A stretch of DNA of 64,000 nt from Erythrobacter dokdonensis DSW-74 (GTDB lineage: Bacteria; Pseudomonadota; Alphaproteobacteria; Sphingomonadales; Sphingomonadaceae), in contig NZ_LZYB01000001.1 of the NCBI RefSeq assembly GCF_001677335.1, positions 124,001 to 188,000 on the forward strand. The letters are read 5' to 3'. Every line of letters begins with the position of its first letter. The first letter of the stretch is position 1. Positions 34,933-44,907 of the stretch are shown piece after piece. The notes below the pieces were generated by a model. It was not told where the DNA came from, searched no databases, and saw only the letters and a program-made list of their open reading frames with translations. The position numbers were made by a program, and so were the translations under genes.

Positions 34933-35457
34933 ATGGGCGGAATCATCGATCAGGTTTATCTGACCATCATCAGTATGGTCAGCCTCGCCTTTTTCGGTGG
35001 TCTTGCGTTCTACATCATCCACGCCAGCAATTCGCGCTGGCGCGAATATGAATTGCTTTATGCCGCCATCGAGCCGCGCGAGACCAAAACTCGCAAGCTT
35101 GCCGGAATGCTGCGGATATCCCAGCCGGGATTTCGCTGGGGCCACTTGTCCGGCGATCTCAAGTCGAATCGCCACCCCCCGGTCATGGTTGGCGTGCATC
35201 ATGACGGGCTGAGCCTCACCATCGTCCCGCCGTTCAGATACGGGTGCCGCGATCTGTTTCTGCCGTTCGACCGGATGACGATCGAGCCCGCCGCGTGGGA
35301 TTTCAGCGACCGGGCGTTCGGCATCCAGATGGAGGGCGTCGACGGCATAGAGATCGTGATGTTCGCCAACGTGATGGAATGGGCGGCGGAGCATTCCGAC
35401 ATTCTGGCACTGATGCTCCAGCGCGCCGATCTGGTCCGCGGACTCCAGCGCGCCTAG
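34933..35457 (+). CDS. Membrane-anchored protein of unknown function
   Basis: This 174-residue protein has one N-terminal transmembrane helix (VYLTIISMVSLAFFGGLAFYII) followed by a soluble domain of about 135 residues with many aromatic and charged residues (GLSLTIVPPFRYGCRDLFLP, MEWAAEHSDIL). I do not recognise the family. The ATG at 34933 has a GGAGAAGG Shine-Dalgarno; an ATG at 34900 in frame is less likely. It is followed 13 nt later by another small membrane protein gene. Confidence 0.65.
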   Translation: MGGIIDQVYLTIISMVSLAFFGGLAFYIIHASNSRWREYELLYAAIEPRETKTRKLAGMLRISQPGFRWGHLSGDLKSNRHPPVMVGVHHDGLSLTIVPPFRYGCRDLFLPFDRMTIEPAAWDFSDRAFGIQMEGVDGIEIVMFANVMEWAAEHSDILALMLQRADLVRGLQRA

Positions 35458-35470
35458 CGAGACCGGGGGC

Positions 35471-35833
35471 ATGACCAGAGCATCCTTCCGCGCCTATCTG
35501 GCCGTTCTGGCGGGGTTCATCCTGTTCTCCCTCAGCCCGCTTGCCGCGCTGGGAGGGCTGGTGGTGGCCGTCGCGATCATCGCGCCTCTCGGGATCGGTC
35601 TTGGTAGCCTCGGGCTGCTGGAAAAGGGCAGCGGGTTCGATGCCCAGCTTGCGGTGCTGTTCTGGGCATTTTCCGGATGTATGGCGCTCACGGCGCTGTG
35701 GTTTGCTTGGCGGGCTGCCGGCCATCACGAGCGCGAAGAGCCCGATCGCGCCCGCAGGGCCAGCGCCTTGGCCGCTACCGCCGTGGCGGCGCCTGTGGTG
35801 ATTTACTTCTGCTACGGCGCGCTCGGATTCTGA
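35471..35833 (+). CDS. Small four-helix membrane protein
   Basis: This 120-residue hydrophobic protein has four predicted helices (about residues 8-25, 28-48, 60-80 and 98-118) and a charged loop HHEREEPDRARRAS between the third and fourth. No family was recognised. It probably shares a transcript with the preceding gene and is convergent with rsmA (6-nt gap). Confidence 0.6.
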   Translation: MTRASFRAYLAVLAGFILFSLSPLAALGGLVVAVAIIAPLGIGLGSLGLLEKGSGFDAQLAVLFWAFSGCMALTALWFAWRAAGHHEREEPDRARRASALAATAVAAPVVIYFCYGALGF

Positions 35834-35839
35834 GCCTCT

Positions 35840-36667
35840 TCAGACGGGGCCCAGCGCCCGCGCCACCGAAACAAACTCCGCCACACTCACCGTCTCCGCG
35901 CGGCGGGTTTCGTCGATCCCCAGCGCCGCCAACGCCTCCAGCGCGCCGGGAACGCTCTTGAGGCTCTGGCGCAGCATCTTGCGGCGCTGGCCGAAGGCGG
36001 CTTCGGTGAGGCGTTCGAGCATCCGCGCGGATACGCCCTCGGGCATGGCGGCGGGGGTCACGTGGACGATCGCGCTCATCACCTTGGGCGGCGGGGTGAA
36101 GGCGCTGCGGTGGACCTTCATCGCGAGGCGGGCCTCGCTGCGCCACTGGCCGAGCACCGCCAAGCGGCCATAGGCGTCCGCTCCGGCGCTGGCGACGATC
36201 CGGTCGGCCACCTCGCGCTGGAACATCAGCGTCAGCGAGCGCCATTGCGGCGGCCATGCCTCGCCGCCGAGCCACTTCACGAACAGCGCGGTGCCGACAT
36301 TATAGGGCAGGTTGGAGAGCACGTGAAACGGCTCGCCCTCCATCAGCGCGCCATGATCGAGCCTGAGCGCGTCGCCTTCGATCACGGTGAGCTGGCCCGG
36401 AAAGGCCTCGCCCAGTTCGGCCAGCGCAGGGAGACAGCGGCGGTCCATCTCGATCGCGGTCACCTTCGCGCCCGCGCGCAGCAGCGCCCGCGTCAGCCCG
36501 CCGGGGCCCGGCCCGACCTCCAGCACCTTCTCTCCCGCAAGATCGCCCGGCAGAGCGGCAATGCGAGCGAGCAATTGTTCGTCGAGCAGGAAGTTCTGCC
36601 CCAGCGCCTTGGAGGCCGACAGGCCGTGACGCTGGATGACGTCGCGGATGGGGGGGAGGTCAACCAC
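35840..36667 (-). CDS. rsmA: 16S rRNA adenine dimethyltransferase RsmA (KsgA)
   Basis: This 275-residue methyltransferase dimethylates A1518 and A1519 of 16S rRNA. The N-terminus reads [16 protein letters not shown], the SAM loop is [15 protein letters not shown], and the catalytic motif IV is [10 protein letters not shown]. The start is GTG at 36667, inside the pdxA stop region (GTGGTTGA, 8-nt overlap), so it is translationally coupled. It is last in the lptD-surA-pdxA-rsmA operon, an order shared with E. coli. Confidence 0.96.
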   Translation of the reverse strand: MVDLPPIRDVIQRHGLSASKALGQNFLLDEQLLARIAALPGDLAGEKVLEVGPGPGGLTRALLRAGAKVTAIEMDRRCLPALAELGEAFPGQLTVIEGDALRLDHGALMEGEPFHVLSNLPYNVGTALFVKWLGGEAWPPQWRSLTLMFQREVADRIVASAGADAYGRLAVLGQWRSEARLAMKVHRSAFTPPPKVMSAIVHVTPAAMPEGVSARMLERLTEAAFGQRRKMLRQSLKSVPGALEALAALGIDETRRAETVSVAEFVSVARALGPV

Positions 36668-37667
36668 GCGCCGCTGCCATCTCGGCCGCCATCACGATCG
36701 CCGCGGCCATCGCTCCGGGATCGGCCAGCCCCTTGCCGGCGATGTCGAAGCCGGTGCCGTGATCGGGCGAGGTTCGGATAATGGGCAGGCCGAGCGTGAC
36801 ATTCACGCCCTCGTCGACTTCCAGTGCCTTGATCGGGATCAGCGCCTGATCGTGATACATGGCCAGCGCGGCGTCATAGGTCGCGCGCATTCGGGGGGTG
36901 AAAAGCGCGTCGCCGGGGACCGGGCCGAAAGCGTCGATTCCCTCGGCCCGCAAGGCGGCGATGGCTGGCGCGATGATGCGCGTTTCCTCATCGCCGAACT
37001 TCCCGCCCTCGCCCGCGTGGGGATTGAGCGCGGCAATTGCGAGCCGCGGCGCCGCAATCCCGCAGTCCCTCGCGAGGCCGGCAGCTACGATCCGCGCCTT
37101 GTGCATGATCAATTCGCTCGTCAGTGCGGCGGGCACTTCGGCCAGCGCCATGTGAACGGTCAACGGGACAGTGCGCAAGGACGGGCCAGCGAGCATCATC
37201 ACCGCATCGCGATAGGGCTGACCGCAGGCATCGGCGAGAAACTCGGTCTGTCCGGGATAGTCCCAGCCGATCGCGGCCAATGCGCTCTTGGCGACAGGTG
37301 CGGTGACGAGGCCCGACGTGATGCCGGAAAGCGTGAATCTGGTTGCCCATTGCAATGAGGCGAGCGCCAGTCGCGCGCCGTCACGTGTTGCGGCACCCGG
37401 TGTCCATGCGGCATCCAGTCCGGCCATCACCGGCAGGCCCGCCGCGCTGGCAAACAGGGCCTCGTCCGGCTCGGCAATCGGCACCAGCGGAAAATCGATA
37501 CCCAGCATCTCGGCAACATGGCCCAGCACTGACGGGCCGCCGACAACGAATGCCGGCGGCGCGCGGTTATCCGATCTGAGCCGTGCCCATGCGCCGAGGA
37601 TGACCTCCGGGCCTAAGCCCGCCGGATCGCCCAGCGATATGGCGAGGGGAGCAGGAAGTGCGCTCAA
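36660..37667 (-). CDS. pdxA: 4-hydroxythreonine-4-phosphate dehydrogenase
   Basis: This 335-residue PdxA of vitamin B6 biosynthesis opens (M)[20 protein letters not shown]. Metal-ligand regions are [25 protein letters not shown] and [10 protein letters not shown], and the end reads [16 protein letters not shown]. The start is TTG at 37667, which overlaps the surA stop as TTGA and gives exactly the family N-terminus; no ATG fits. An open frame continues further upstream but only shadows surA. Confidence 0.95.
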   Translation of the reverse strand: MSALPAPLAISLGDPAGLGPEVILGAWARLRSDNRAPPAFVVGGPSVLGHVAEMLGIDFPLVPIAEPDEALFASAAGLPVMAGLDAAWTPGAATRDGARLALASLQWATRFTLSGITSGLVTAPVAKSALAAIGWDYPGQTEFLADACGQPYRDAVMMLAGPSLRTVPLTVHMALAEVPAALTSELIMHKARIVAAGLARDCGIAAPRLAIAALNPHAGEGGKFGDEETRIIAPAIAALRAEGIDAFGPVPGDALFTPRMRATYDAALAMYHDQALIPIKALEVDEGVNVTLGLPIIRTSPDHGTGFDIAGKGLADPGAMAAAIVMAAEMAAARG

Positions 37668-39031
37668 TTGTATTCGATATAGGCGTCGTTGCGCAGGTCG
37701 CGCAGATAACGCTGGGCGCGCTTGTTGATCCGCTCCTGCTCGATCTGGTCCATTACTGCGGCAAAGGTCGGCGCGCCCGCATCTTCGGGATCGTCGCGTC
37801 CGCACAGCATGAGCACGCGCACGCCTTCCTCGACCCCGCCGAACAGCGGCGTCGTCTGGCCGATCTGCAGGTTGAGCACAATCGAACGCAACTGCTCTGG
37901 CAGGTTGGCGGCCTTGAGCTGGTCGTTGGAGACGACCTGTGCCCCGATTGCCGCCGCTCCGGCTTCGACGTCGCCGCAGCCGCGCAGCGATTGCACGAAA
38001 TCGGCGAATTGGTTGACCTTGGCCTCGGCTGCGGCATCCGAGACGTCGGGTGAGAAGGCGATCGAGATCTGTTTGAGGCTCAGCACCGCCTCATTGGGAT
38101 CGGCCATCAGCACCTGGCGCTTGTTGATGAGGTAGATGATCGAAAAGCCGCCCGGAATTTCGATCGGTCCGCGCAGCTGCCCTGCCTGCATCTGCCGGGC
38201 GGCTGCGGCGAGTGGCGGAGGAAGCTGGCCGAGCCGGACCCAGCCCAGATCACCGCCGACCACCGCCGTGGAGGCTTCGGAAAACTGGCGGGCATAGGCG
38301 ACGAAGCTGCCGCCCTGCTGCAACTGCTGCATGATGGCCTGCGCATTGGCGAGCACGGTGGCGCGGTTCTCGGTCGTGGCCGAAAGGTAGATTTCCCCGA
38401 GCCGGTATTCGTCTGTTCCCTTGGCTTCATTCAGACGCTCGATCACGTCATTCACTTCTTCGGCCGAGACATTGACAAAGGGAATGATGTTGCGCCGGAG
38501 CAGGTTCTCCCAAGCGATTTCACCTTCGATCTGCCGCTTGAGCGAGGCCGGAGAGGAACCGATCGAGAGCAGATATTCATCCATCTTTTCCGGCTGGGTG
38601 CCGAAGTTCTGCGCGGCGAGCTGCTGGTAGGTCTGCTCCACTTCCTCGCTTGTGACCTTGAGCTCGATTTGCTCGGCGGCCTGAACCTTGAGCGTTTCAT
38701 CGATCAGGTTGCGCAGAACCTGCACCCGCAGGCGCAGCAGCTCCTCGTCGGCAATCGGAGCCTCCGAGGCGGCGGTGACCAGTGCCACACGCTGATCGAT
38801 GTCGGTGCCGGTGATGACATATCCGTTTACCACAGCCGTCGCGGTGCGCCGGTCGGGATCGGCCTTGCCGAAGATGGTCACGTCCTCGGGCAAGCCAAAC
38901 GGGTTCTCGGCGGTCGGCACGGCGACAGTTTGCGCGGGCGCAGCCACAGGCAGCAGCGCGAGCGCCGTCAAGCCCGCCAGAATCGCGCCGCGTTTCGCTT
39001 TGCGTCCGGTCTTGTTCGAAAGCAGCTTCAT
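37664..39031 (-). CDS. surA: SurA-like periplasmic chaperone / peptidyl-prolyl isomerase
   Basis: This 455-residue periplasmic foldase acts on outer-membrane proteins. A signal peptide (about residues 1-35, cleavage near APAQ) is followed by a SurA N-terminal helical domain (VNGYVITGTDIDQRVALVT). One parvulin domain follows (about residues 205-305, with VVGGDLGWVRLGQLPPPL), then a second, degenerate one. It is placed between lptD and pdxA, the classic surA position; LptD is a main SurA client. The ATG at 39031 gives the signal peptide, though its Shine-Dalgarno is weak. Confidence 0.93.
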   Translation of the reverse strand: MKLLSNKTGRKAKRGAILAGLTALALLPVAAPAQTVAVPTAENPFGLPEDVTIFGKADPDRRTATAVVNGYVITGTDIDQRVALVTAASEAPIADEELLRLRVQVLRNLIDETLKVQAAEQIELKVTSEEVEQTYQQLAAQNFGTQPEKMDEYLLSIGSSPASLKRQIEGEIAWENLLRRNIIPFVNVSAEEVNDVIERLNEAKGTDEYRLGEIYLSATTENRATVLANAQAIMQQLQQGGSFVAYARQFSEASTAVVGGDLGWVRLGQLPPPLAAAARQMQAGQLRGPIEIPGGFSIIYLINKRQVLMADPNEAVLSLKQISIAFSPDVSDAAAEAKVNQFADFVQSLRGCGDVEAGAAAIGAQVVSNDQLKAANLPEQLRSIVLNLQIGQTTPLFGGVEEGVRVLMLCGRDDPEDAGAPTFAAVMDQIEQERINKRAQRYLRDLRNDAYIEYN

Positions 39032-39200
39032 TCTCACTCGTTCATTCCCGCCTTTATATATGGTTATGCGCGACCCCTCACGCATGGCGCTGTGCAGTTG
39101 CTGCATGGCGGCTGAATGGAAGCTGAGTCCCCCATCGCTCTGCCACCACTGCGCAAGGCCCCTTAGCCCGTTTCAGGCGCCCTGCCAATTCGCACCGCCG

Positions 39201-41462
39201 CTATCGGAACCCGAGGTTGCGCAGCGCGAAGAACAACTGGAAGGCATTGCCGCGCCGCGCATCGCCCGCGTCGATGAAGTCGCGCCGCCAGGTCGCGCCG
39301 AATTCGATACAGTCATCGGCATAGGCAATCCCGAGCCTAGTGCGGATCGGTTCGAATCCGTCGGGCTGGAATATCGGATCCTCCGTGGCATCGGTAAGGT
39401 TGAACACGCCCGAGCCGAACACCGACCAGCGGCGCCGGATCGCCAGGCGTGCGGCGACCCGCAGTTCCTCGCGGTCGCGCAGATCCTCGACCGTCTGGAT
39501 GTCGCGGTTCAATCTGAGGTAGCCGACTTCGACATAGGTCCGGCGCGATCCGATGGTCGCGTCGATCTCGTTGCGGCGCACCGCGAGGTTGTCCTTGTCG
39601 AGCCGGAATCGGTGGGTGAGATTGAGATAATCGCGATACCGGATCTGGGTGCGTCCGACAAAGTCCGAGACACGCTCCGACAAGCCGGTCCCGACCGGAA
39701 AGATCTGTTCCTGGGGATCGTCGAAGCGATAGGATTGGCCGATCGTGGTCGATACCCGCCAGCCCGGACGCTGCAATTCCCAGTCCACCCCCCAGGTCAC
39801 GCGCGTTCCGTCCTCGACCCGGTCGTAGCCGGGGAAGCGGTTGAGTGCGAACAGGTTCGAATCCTCAAGGTCGATGGCGCGCGCATCCTCGTTGGGCACA
39901 TCGAGATTGCGCAAACGCGGGCTTGCCACGATTTGCAGGCGGGGCTTGAGCACCTGCGTTCCGCCGAAGGCCTCGCCCACGAAGGGCCATTCTATGTCAA
40001 GCGCGGCAGTTGCGATGCCTCGGGTGGTCCAGCCTTCGGTGCCGCGATAGCTGGGCGTGCTGGTCGCAAGGATGTTGTCAGTGTTGTAGATGTCGCCGCG
40101 CACTAGCGCGGTCAGCGTGACAACCTGCCCCATTCCGGTCAGGCGTCGCAGGTCCCACTTGGCCCCGGCAAAGGCGCGCTGGGTATCCTGCCCGTCGTTG
40201 CGCAGCAGCGCGAGGCTGTTGACCTGGAACTCGATACCGCCGCCCAGAAGCGGATCGGCAACGATCTGGCGATAGTCGAGTGCGGGCAGGGCAAGCGGGA
40301 TCTGCCCCTGGTCCGCATTCAGCCTGAGCGTTTGCGTCGCCCAGCCCGCCAGAGAGAAATAGGACTTGTCGGTAATCCGCTCGAGATTGATGGTCGAACG
40401 CAGCCGGTCGTCGCGGCTGAGATCGTAGCGGCGCAGGAAGGTCCGGTCGGAAGCCAGACGGATCGAGCTGGTGAGGCTCCATTCGGGCGAGAACTGGAAG
40501 CGCCCGTTGCCTTCAATATAGCCGCGCAGTTCGTTCTGGAACCCTTGCGCGCCCGTGAAGTCGGTCAGCCTGTCACTGGCGGTGAGGTAGCCCGAGATCT
40601 GGTAGGCCCCCTTGTCGGTAAGGTGCCGCCACTTGGCGCTCGCCATAGGGGCGACGCCGGAAAAGACATAGGCCCCCAGCGTCAGGTCGCGGTTGTCGGC
40701 CAGCCGCCAGTAATATTCCCCGCTTACCTCAAGCCCGTTGACATTGCTGACCCGGAAATCGGGGACGAGAAAGCCGCTTTCCGCCTTCCCGTCGGTGCGC
40801 AGCGCAAGGCCGGGCAGCGGAAGGATGCGCGCACCGAACAGCTCCAGCATTGCGCCGGTAAAACGCACCCGGCTGGCCTTCTGGTCAAAGCTGACCTTGT
40901 CGGCGGTAATGCGCCAGCTGGGATTCTTTGCGCACCCTTCGGCGTCCGTGACCGCGCAGGCGGTGTAGGCTGCGTCGGTCAAGAGCGCGATCCCGTCCTC
41001 GCCGCGCGTTGCCGAGCGCGCCGCCAGCCGTCCCCCGGCCCGCAGTGCCACCAGAAGTTCGGACATGGCGCCGGCCTCGAAGGTTTCGGTCAGTTCCACC
41101 TGGTCGGTGAACAGCTGGTTGCCCGCCTCATCCACCAGCCTGATATTGCCGGTGGCGATGATCCTGCCCGAACCGCGGTCCCATGTGACCTCGTCGGCAC
41201 GAACCGAACGGTCGTCCGAACGCAGGATCACATTGCCGCGAGCGGTAACTGTGTCGGTCTCCTTATCGTAGCTGAGTTGCTCGGCCTCGAAATCGATCAC
41301 GGGGCCGGCCTGCTCCGCGGAAGCTTCGACCGTGGCGGGCGGTTCCTGCGCGGCAAGGGATGCCGGCGCAGCCAGTAGCGCAAGGGCGAGAACGGCACGC
41401 GTGGAGGGTCCTTGCGCCGGGAAGCGCAAGGCAAGGCGCGCAGCCTTGCGCGATCCGTTCAT
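39201..41462 (-). CDS. lptD: LPS-assembly protein LptD
   Basis: This 753-residue outer-membrane LPS translocon has a signal peptide (cleavage near SLAAQ) and an OstA/LptA-like jellyroll (FEAEQLSYDKETDTVTARGN). The large C-terminal barrel has typical blocks such as SGEYYWRLADNRDLTLGAYV, and ends FFALRNLGFR. The cysteines usual in E. coli LptD are few here, mainly CAVTDAEGC. The ATG at 41462 is preceded by GGGAGG. It heads the lptD-surA-pdxA-rsmA operon and is divergent from pepA by 135 nt. Confidence 0.95.
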   Translation of the reverse strand: MNGSRKAARLALRFPAQGPSTRAVLALALLAAPASLAAQEPPATVEASAEQAGPVIDFEAEQLSYDKETDTVTARGNVILRSDDRSVRADEVTWDRGSGRIIATGNIRLVDEAGNQLFTDQVELTETFEAGAMSELLVALRAGGRLAARSATRGEDGIALLTDAAYTACAVTDAEGCAKNPSWRITADKVSFDQKASRVRFTGAMLELFGARILPLPGLALRTDGKAESGFLVPDFRVSNVNGLEVSGEYYWRLADNRDLTLGAYVFSGVAPMASAKWRHLTDKGAYQISGYLTASDRLTDFTGAQGFQNELRGYIEGNGRFQFSPEWSLTSSIRLASDRTFLRRYDLSRDDRLRSTINLERITDKSYFSLAGWATQTLRLNADQGQIPLALPALDYRQIVADPLLGGGIEFQVNSLALLRNDGQDTQRAFAGAKWDLRRLTGMGQVVTLTALVRGDIYNTDNILATSTPSYRGTEGWTTRGIATAALDIEWPFVGEAFGGTQVLKPRLQIVASPRLRNLDVPNEDARAIDLEDSNLFALNRFPGYDRVEDGTRVTWGVDWELQRPGWRVSTTIGQSYRFDDPQEQIFPVGTGLSERVSDFVGRTQIRYRDYLNLTHRFRLDKDNLAVRRNEIDATIGSRRTYVEVGYLRLNRDIQTVEDLRDREELRVAARLAIRRRWSVFGSGVFNLTDATEDPIFQPDGFEPIRTRLGIAYADDCIEFGATWRRDFIDAGDARRGNAFQLFFALRNLGFR

Positions 41463-41597
41463 CAAGCCTCCCGACATGGCCTTGCCTATTGCACCGCTCG
41501 CGCCTAATCGCAATCGCGTTTGCGGCCATGTGCGCGCCCCTGACGGCAGGCCCAGTCCGCTTCTTTACGGCCCCGATCCCTTGCTCGCGGAGACCCC

Positions 41598-43058
41598 ATG
41601 CAAATCCACTTCACCGCCACACCTTCCGCCACCATTCGCCTTCATGCCCGCATCGTGAACCAGGGCGCGAGCCTTGGCGGGCTTGATCAGGCGCTTGAAC
41701 AGGGGGCGGCGGCCGCGCGCTTCGGCGGCCGGACCGGGCAGGTGTTCGAAGGTTTTGCGAGCGTCGATGGGGCGCTGCGCCGTGTGGCTCTGGCCGGTGC
41801 CGGCGAAACCGGCGCGGATGATCGCCGCCTCAACCTCGAACGCGCCGGCGCGGCGCTGACCTCCAGGTATCTGGTTTCCGGCGAAGCGGCGATGGTGCTT
41901 GATCTCGGGCAGGCCGGGCTTTCGGCCGAGGATGCTGCCGCCGTACTGCTCGGTCTGCGCCTGCGCGGCTGGCGGCACGACAAGTATCGCACCAGGCTCG
42001 CCGCCGACAAGCGTCCTACCCTTGAAACCGTGCACGTCGTCGGAGCCCCCGAGGGCACGGAGACCGCGTGGGAGCGCGAGGCAGCGCTCGCCAAGGGGGT
42101 CGAGTTTGCCCGCACGCTTGTCACCGAACCCGCCAACGTGATCTACCCCGCCAGCTTCGTCGCGGCCTGCGAGGAAGCCTTTGCCGGTACCGGTGTCGGC
42201 ATCACCGTGCTGGGCGAGGCGGAAATGGAAGCGCTCGGCATGGGCGCGCTGCTGGGTGTGGGCAAGGGCTCCGAGCGCGAATCGAAGCTGCTCGCGATCC
42301 GCTGGAACGGCGGTGCGGCGGACGAACACCCGACGGTTTTCGTCGGCAAGGGCGTCACATTCGATACCGGCGGCATCTCGCTGAAGCCCCCGCCGGGCAT
42401 GGAAGACATGAAGTGGGACATGGGCGGCGCGGGCGCTGTTGCGGGCGCGATGCTGGCGCTCGCCAGCCGCAAGGCCAAAGCGAACGTGATCGGCGTGATG
42501 GGCCTCGTCGAGAACATGCCCGACGGCAAGGCGCAGCGTCCCGGCGACATTGTCACCACCATGAGCGGCCAGACGGTCGAGGTGCTCAATACCGATGCGG
42601 AAGGTCGGCTGGTGCTGTGTGATGCGCTGCACTGGGCGCAGGAGCAGTATGATCCCGCACGGATCGTCGATCTCGCCACGCTCACAGGCGCGATGATTAT
42701 CAGCCTCGGCAACGAATACGGCGGGATGTTCGCCAATGACGATACGCTCGCTGCCCAGCTCGATGCGGCGGGCAAGGCCACCGGTGACAAGCTGTGGCGC
42801 ATGCCGCTGGGCGCCAATTACGACAAGATGATCGATTCGCCCGTCGCCGACATCAAGAATGTCGGCCCGCGCGAGGCCGGCTCGATCACGGCGGCGCAGT
42901 TCCTCAAGCGCTTCATCAAGGATGGCACGCCTTGGGCGCATCTCGATATCGCTGGCATGGTCTGGTCGAACAAGCCCGGCCATACATGGGACAAGGGCGC
43001 GACCGGTTATGGCGTGCGCCTGCTCGACCAGTTCGTGCGGGATGTCGTGGAAGGCTGA
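41598..43058 (+). CDS. pepA: Leucyl aminopeptidase (M17)
   Basis: This 486-residue M17 aminopeptidase has the catalytic region with metal ligands in VGKGVTFDTGGISLKP, DMGGAGAVAGAM and the signature NTDAEGRLVL. The conserved Arg of the active site is in that last motif. The N-terminal macro-like domain (about residues 1-160) is divergent, as usual. The ATG at 41598 has a GGAG Shine-Dalgarno. The E. coli order pepA-holC is kept here with only a DUF2256 gene between them. Confidence 0.95.
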   Translation: MQIHFTATPSATIRLHARIVNQGASLGGLDQALEQGAAAARFGGRTGQVFEGFASVDGALRRVALAGAGETGADDRRLNLERAGAALTSRYLVSGEAAMVLDLGQAGLSAEDAAAVLLGLRLRGWRHDKYRTRLAADKRPTLETVHVVGAPEGTETAWEREAALAKGVEFARTLVTEPANVIYPASFVAACEEAFAGTGVGITVLGEAEMEALGMGALLGVGKGSERESKLLAIRWNGGAADEHPTVFVGKGVTFDTGGISLKPPPGMEDMKWDMGGAGAVAGAMLALASRKAKANVIGVMGLVENMPDGKAQRPGDIVTTMSGQTVEVLNTDAEGRLVLCDALHWAQEQYDPARIVDLATLTGAMIISLGNEYGGMFANDDTLAAQLDAAGKATGDKLWRMPLGANYDKMIDSPVADIKNVGPREAGSITAAQFLKRFIKDGTPWAHLDIAGMVWSNKPGHTWDKGATGYGVRLLDQFVRDVVEG

Positions 43059-43069
43059 GCCGCGTTTTG

Positions 43070-43131
43070 GGCCTCAAGTAGCGAAGCGGTAGGGTGGGCA
43101 GGCCTCAAGTAGCGGGGCGATAGGCCAGCAA
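43070..43131. repeat. 31-bp imperfect direct repeat
   Basis: Two adjacent copies start at 43070 and 43101, each beginning GGCCTCAAGTAGCG, followed by a less conserved half (AAGCGGTAGG versus GGGCGATAGG). The repeat fills the pepA-DUF2256 gap and carries several in-frame TAG triplets, so it is not coding. Confidence 0.5.
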
Positions 43132-43133
43132 AG

Positions 43134-43286
43134 ATGCCAAAGATGCGCAAGAAAGGCGACCTTCCCACCAAGACCTGCCTCGCTTGCGGGCTGCCTTTCA
43201 CATGGCGCAAGAAGTGGGAGCGGGACTGGGACAATGTGAAATATTGTTCCGACCGCTGCCGCCGCTCAAGAGGTGCCACCGCGTGA
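43134..43286 (+). CDS. DUF2256 zinc-ribbon protein
   Basis: This 50-residue protein begins [20 protein letters not shown]. It has two metal-binding knuckles (CLACG and [10 protein letters not shown]) flanking the [18 protein letters not shown] signature of DUF2256. The function is unknown. The stop overlaps the GTG start of holC (GTGA), so it is co-translated with that DNA polymerase subunit. No strong Shine-Dalgarno is visible. Confidence 0.85.
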   Translation: MPKMRKKGDLPTKTCLACGLPFTWRKKWERDWDNVKYCSDRCRRSRGATA

Positions 43287-43717
43287 AGCTCGATTTCTGG
43301 CAGGTGACCGATGATCCGGTCGAAAAGGTCGTCGCCCTCATCGCCCGGCGCGTGCTGGGCGAGGGTGAGCGGCTGCTGGTGGTCGCTGGGGACACCGAAC
43401 AGCGCACCGCGATCGCACGGGCGCTGTGGGAGGCCGGACCCGACAGCTTTCTCGCCAACGGCGCGGCAGATAGCCCCGGGGCCGATCGCCAGCCGATCCT
43501 GCTATCGGCTGATCTTGCCGCCCCTAACGGCGCGACTCATCTGGTCATCGCCGATGGCCGGTTCCGGGAGAGCGAAGGGTTTGCGCGGGTGTTCCTGTTG
43601 TTTGCACCTGAAGCTGCACCGCAAGCGCGGGCTGCCTGGCGGGCGCAGGACGGCCGGGAAGATATCACCCGCTCCTACTTCGCGCAGGAAAACGGGCGCT
43701 GGGTCAAGAAGGCTTGA
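43283..43717 (+). CDS. holC: DNA polymerase III subunit chi
   Basis: This 144-residue chi subunit of the clamp-loader complex reads [20 protein letters not shown] at the N-terminus, then [28 protein letters not shown] and a C-terminal NGRWVKKA, matching alphaproteobacterial HolC. Chi links the loader to SSB. The start is GTG at 43283, overlapping the DUF2256 stop. Placement behind pepA supports the call. Confidence 0.9.
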   Translation: MKLDFWQVTDDPVEKVVALIARRVLGEGERLLVVAGDTEQRTAIARALWEAGPDSFLANGAADSPGADRQPILLSADLAAPNGATHLVIADGRFRESEGFARVFLLFAPEAAPQARAAWRAQDGREDITRSYFAQENGRWVKKA

Positions 43718-43776
43718 GGTCTTGCCGCAGGACCGCCGATAGGAGATGTTGCGGCAGGAACAGGGAGGGGAACACT

Positions 43777-44286
43777 ATGCGTAAGCTGGCACTGGTTCTG
43801 GCAAGCGGCGCGGCTCTGACGCTGGCGGCTTGCGGTTCGGAAACCTCGGGTGAATTCACCACCGAGGAAGGCAAGACTGCCGAATACACCATCGACAAGG
43901 ACAGCGGCGAGACCTCGATGACAATCGAGAGCGAGAACGGCACTGCCACCTTGCGATCAGGCGCGGATGTCCCGGTCGACTTGCCGGAGGGCTTCAGCCT
44001 CTATCCCGGTGCGAAGGTCATCACCAATACGGTTGTAAACCAGCCGGACGGACAGGGGACGATGGTGATGTTCGAGACGGGGGACGCCGCTGACAGGGTC
44101 ATCGCCCATTTCCGCAAGGAAGCGACGGATGCGGGATTCGCGATCCAGATCGATGCCAACATGAACGGCAGCCTGATGATCGCCGGAGAGCGCAAGAGCG
44201 ACGGCTCGACCTTGTCGGTCACCGCCAGCGTCAATGAAGGCGACGCCACCACGGGACAACTGATCATCGGTAGCAAGAAGGGCTGA
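43777..44286 (+). CDS. Lipoprotein of unknown function
   Basis: This 169-residue protein has signal peptide MRKLALVLASGAALTLAAC with a clear lipobox, then an acidic Thr/Glu-rich region and a compact domain (DLPEGFSLYPGAKVITNTVV, VIAHFRKEATDAGF, a C-terminal LIIGSKKG). The last part resembles domains in which a helix follows a predicted beta-sheet, but no family was recognised with certainty. The ATG at 43777 has a GGGAGGGG Shine-Dalgarno. It lies between holC and ndk on the same strand. Confidence 0.75.
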   Translation: MRKLALVLASGAALTLAACGSETSGEFTTEEGKTAEYTIDKDSGETSMTIESENGTATLRSGADVPVDLPEGFSLYPGAKVITNTVVNQPDGQGTMVMFETGDAADRVIAHFRKEATDAGFAIQIDANMNGSLMIAGERKSDGSTLSVTASVNEGDATTGQLIIGSKKG

Positions 44287-44421
44287 AGTCTGCCTTAAGC
44301 GCTCCTGCGGGACGGCCTTCGGGCTCGCCCGTTCGCACACGCTTGCCATTTTGCACCGCACCATCTACGGGGCGCGGCCAATATCCCCCTCTCATAAAAA
44401 GACGTTCACAGGAGCATTATC

Positions 44422-44844
44422 ATGGCGGTCACCCGCACCTTTTCGATCATCAAGCCCGATGCCACCCGCCGCAACCTGACCGGCGCGGTCACGAAGATGC
44501 TGGAAGACGCCGGCCTGCGCGTCGTCGCTTCCAAGCGCATCCACATGACCCGCGAACAGGCCGAAGGCTTCTACGCGGTGCACAAGGACCGCCCCTTCTT
44601 CGGTGAGCTGGTCGAATTCATGATGAGCGAGCCGGTGGTGGTGCAGGTGCTCGAAGGCGAAGACGCCGTCGCCCGCAACCGCGAAGTGATGGGCGCGACC
44701 AACCCGGCCGACGCGGCGCCGGGAACGATCCGCAAGGAACTGGCGCTGTCGATCGGCGAGAACACCGTCCACGGTTCGGACAGCGAAGAAAACGCCGCGA
44801 TCGAAATCGCCTTCTTCTTCAGCGACGAAGAAATCGTCGGCTGA
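44422..44844 (+). CDS. ndk: Nucleoside diphosphate kinase
   Basis: This 140-residue Ndk transfers the gamma-phosphate from ATP to NDPs. It starts [20 protein letters not shown], contains the conserved [11 protein letters not shown] block and [16 protein letters not shown], and has the catalytic His in [12 protein letters not shown]. Its length is the family norm. A GGAG Shine-Dalgarno precedes the ATG, and a terminator follows. The pepA-holC-ndk order is common in alphaproteobacteria. Confidence 0.98.
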   Translation: MAVTRTFSIIKPDATRRNLTGAVTKMLEDAGLRVVASKRIHMTREQAEGFYAVHKDRPFFGELVEFMMSEPVVVQVLEGEDAVARNREVMGATNPADAAPGTIRKELALSIGENTVHGSDSEENAAIEIAFFFSDEEIVG

Positions 44845-44869
44845 TTTTCCGGCTTTGACGCGATGCAAG

Positions 44870-44900
44870 GGGCCGTCCTGCGAGGGGCGGCCCTTTTGCT
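44870..44900 (+). terminator. Terminator after ndk
   Basis: A stem GGGCCGTCC (44870-44878) pairs with 44885-44893 (one G-T pair), has a 6-nt loop, and is followed by TTTTGCTTT. It lies about 25 nt after the ndk stop codon. Confidence 0.8.
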
Positions 44901-44907
44901 TTGCGCC

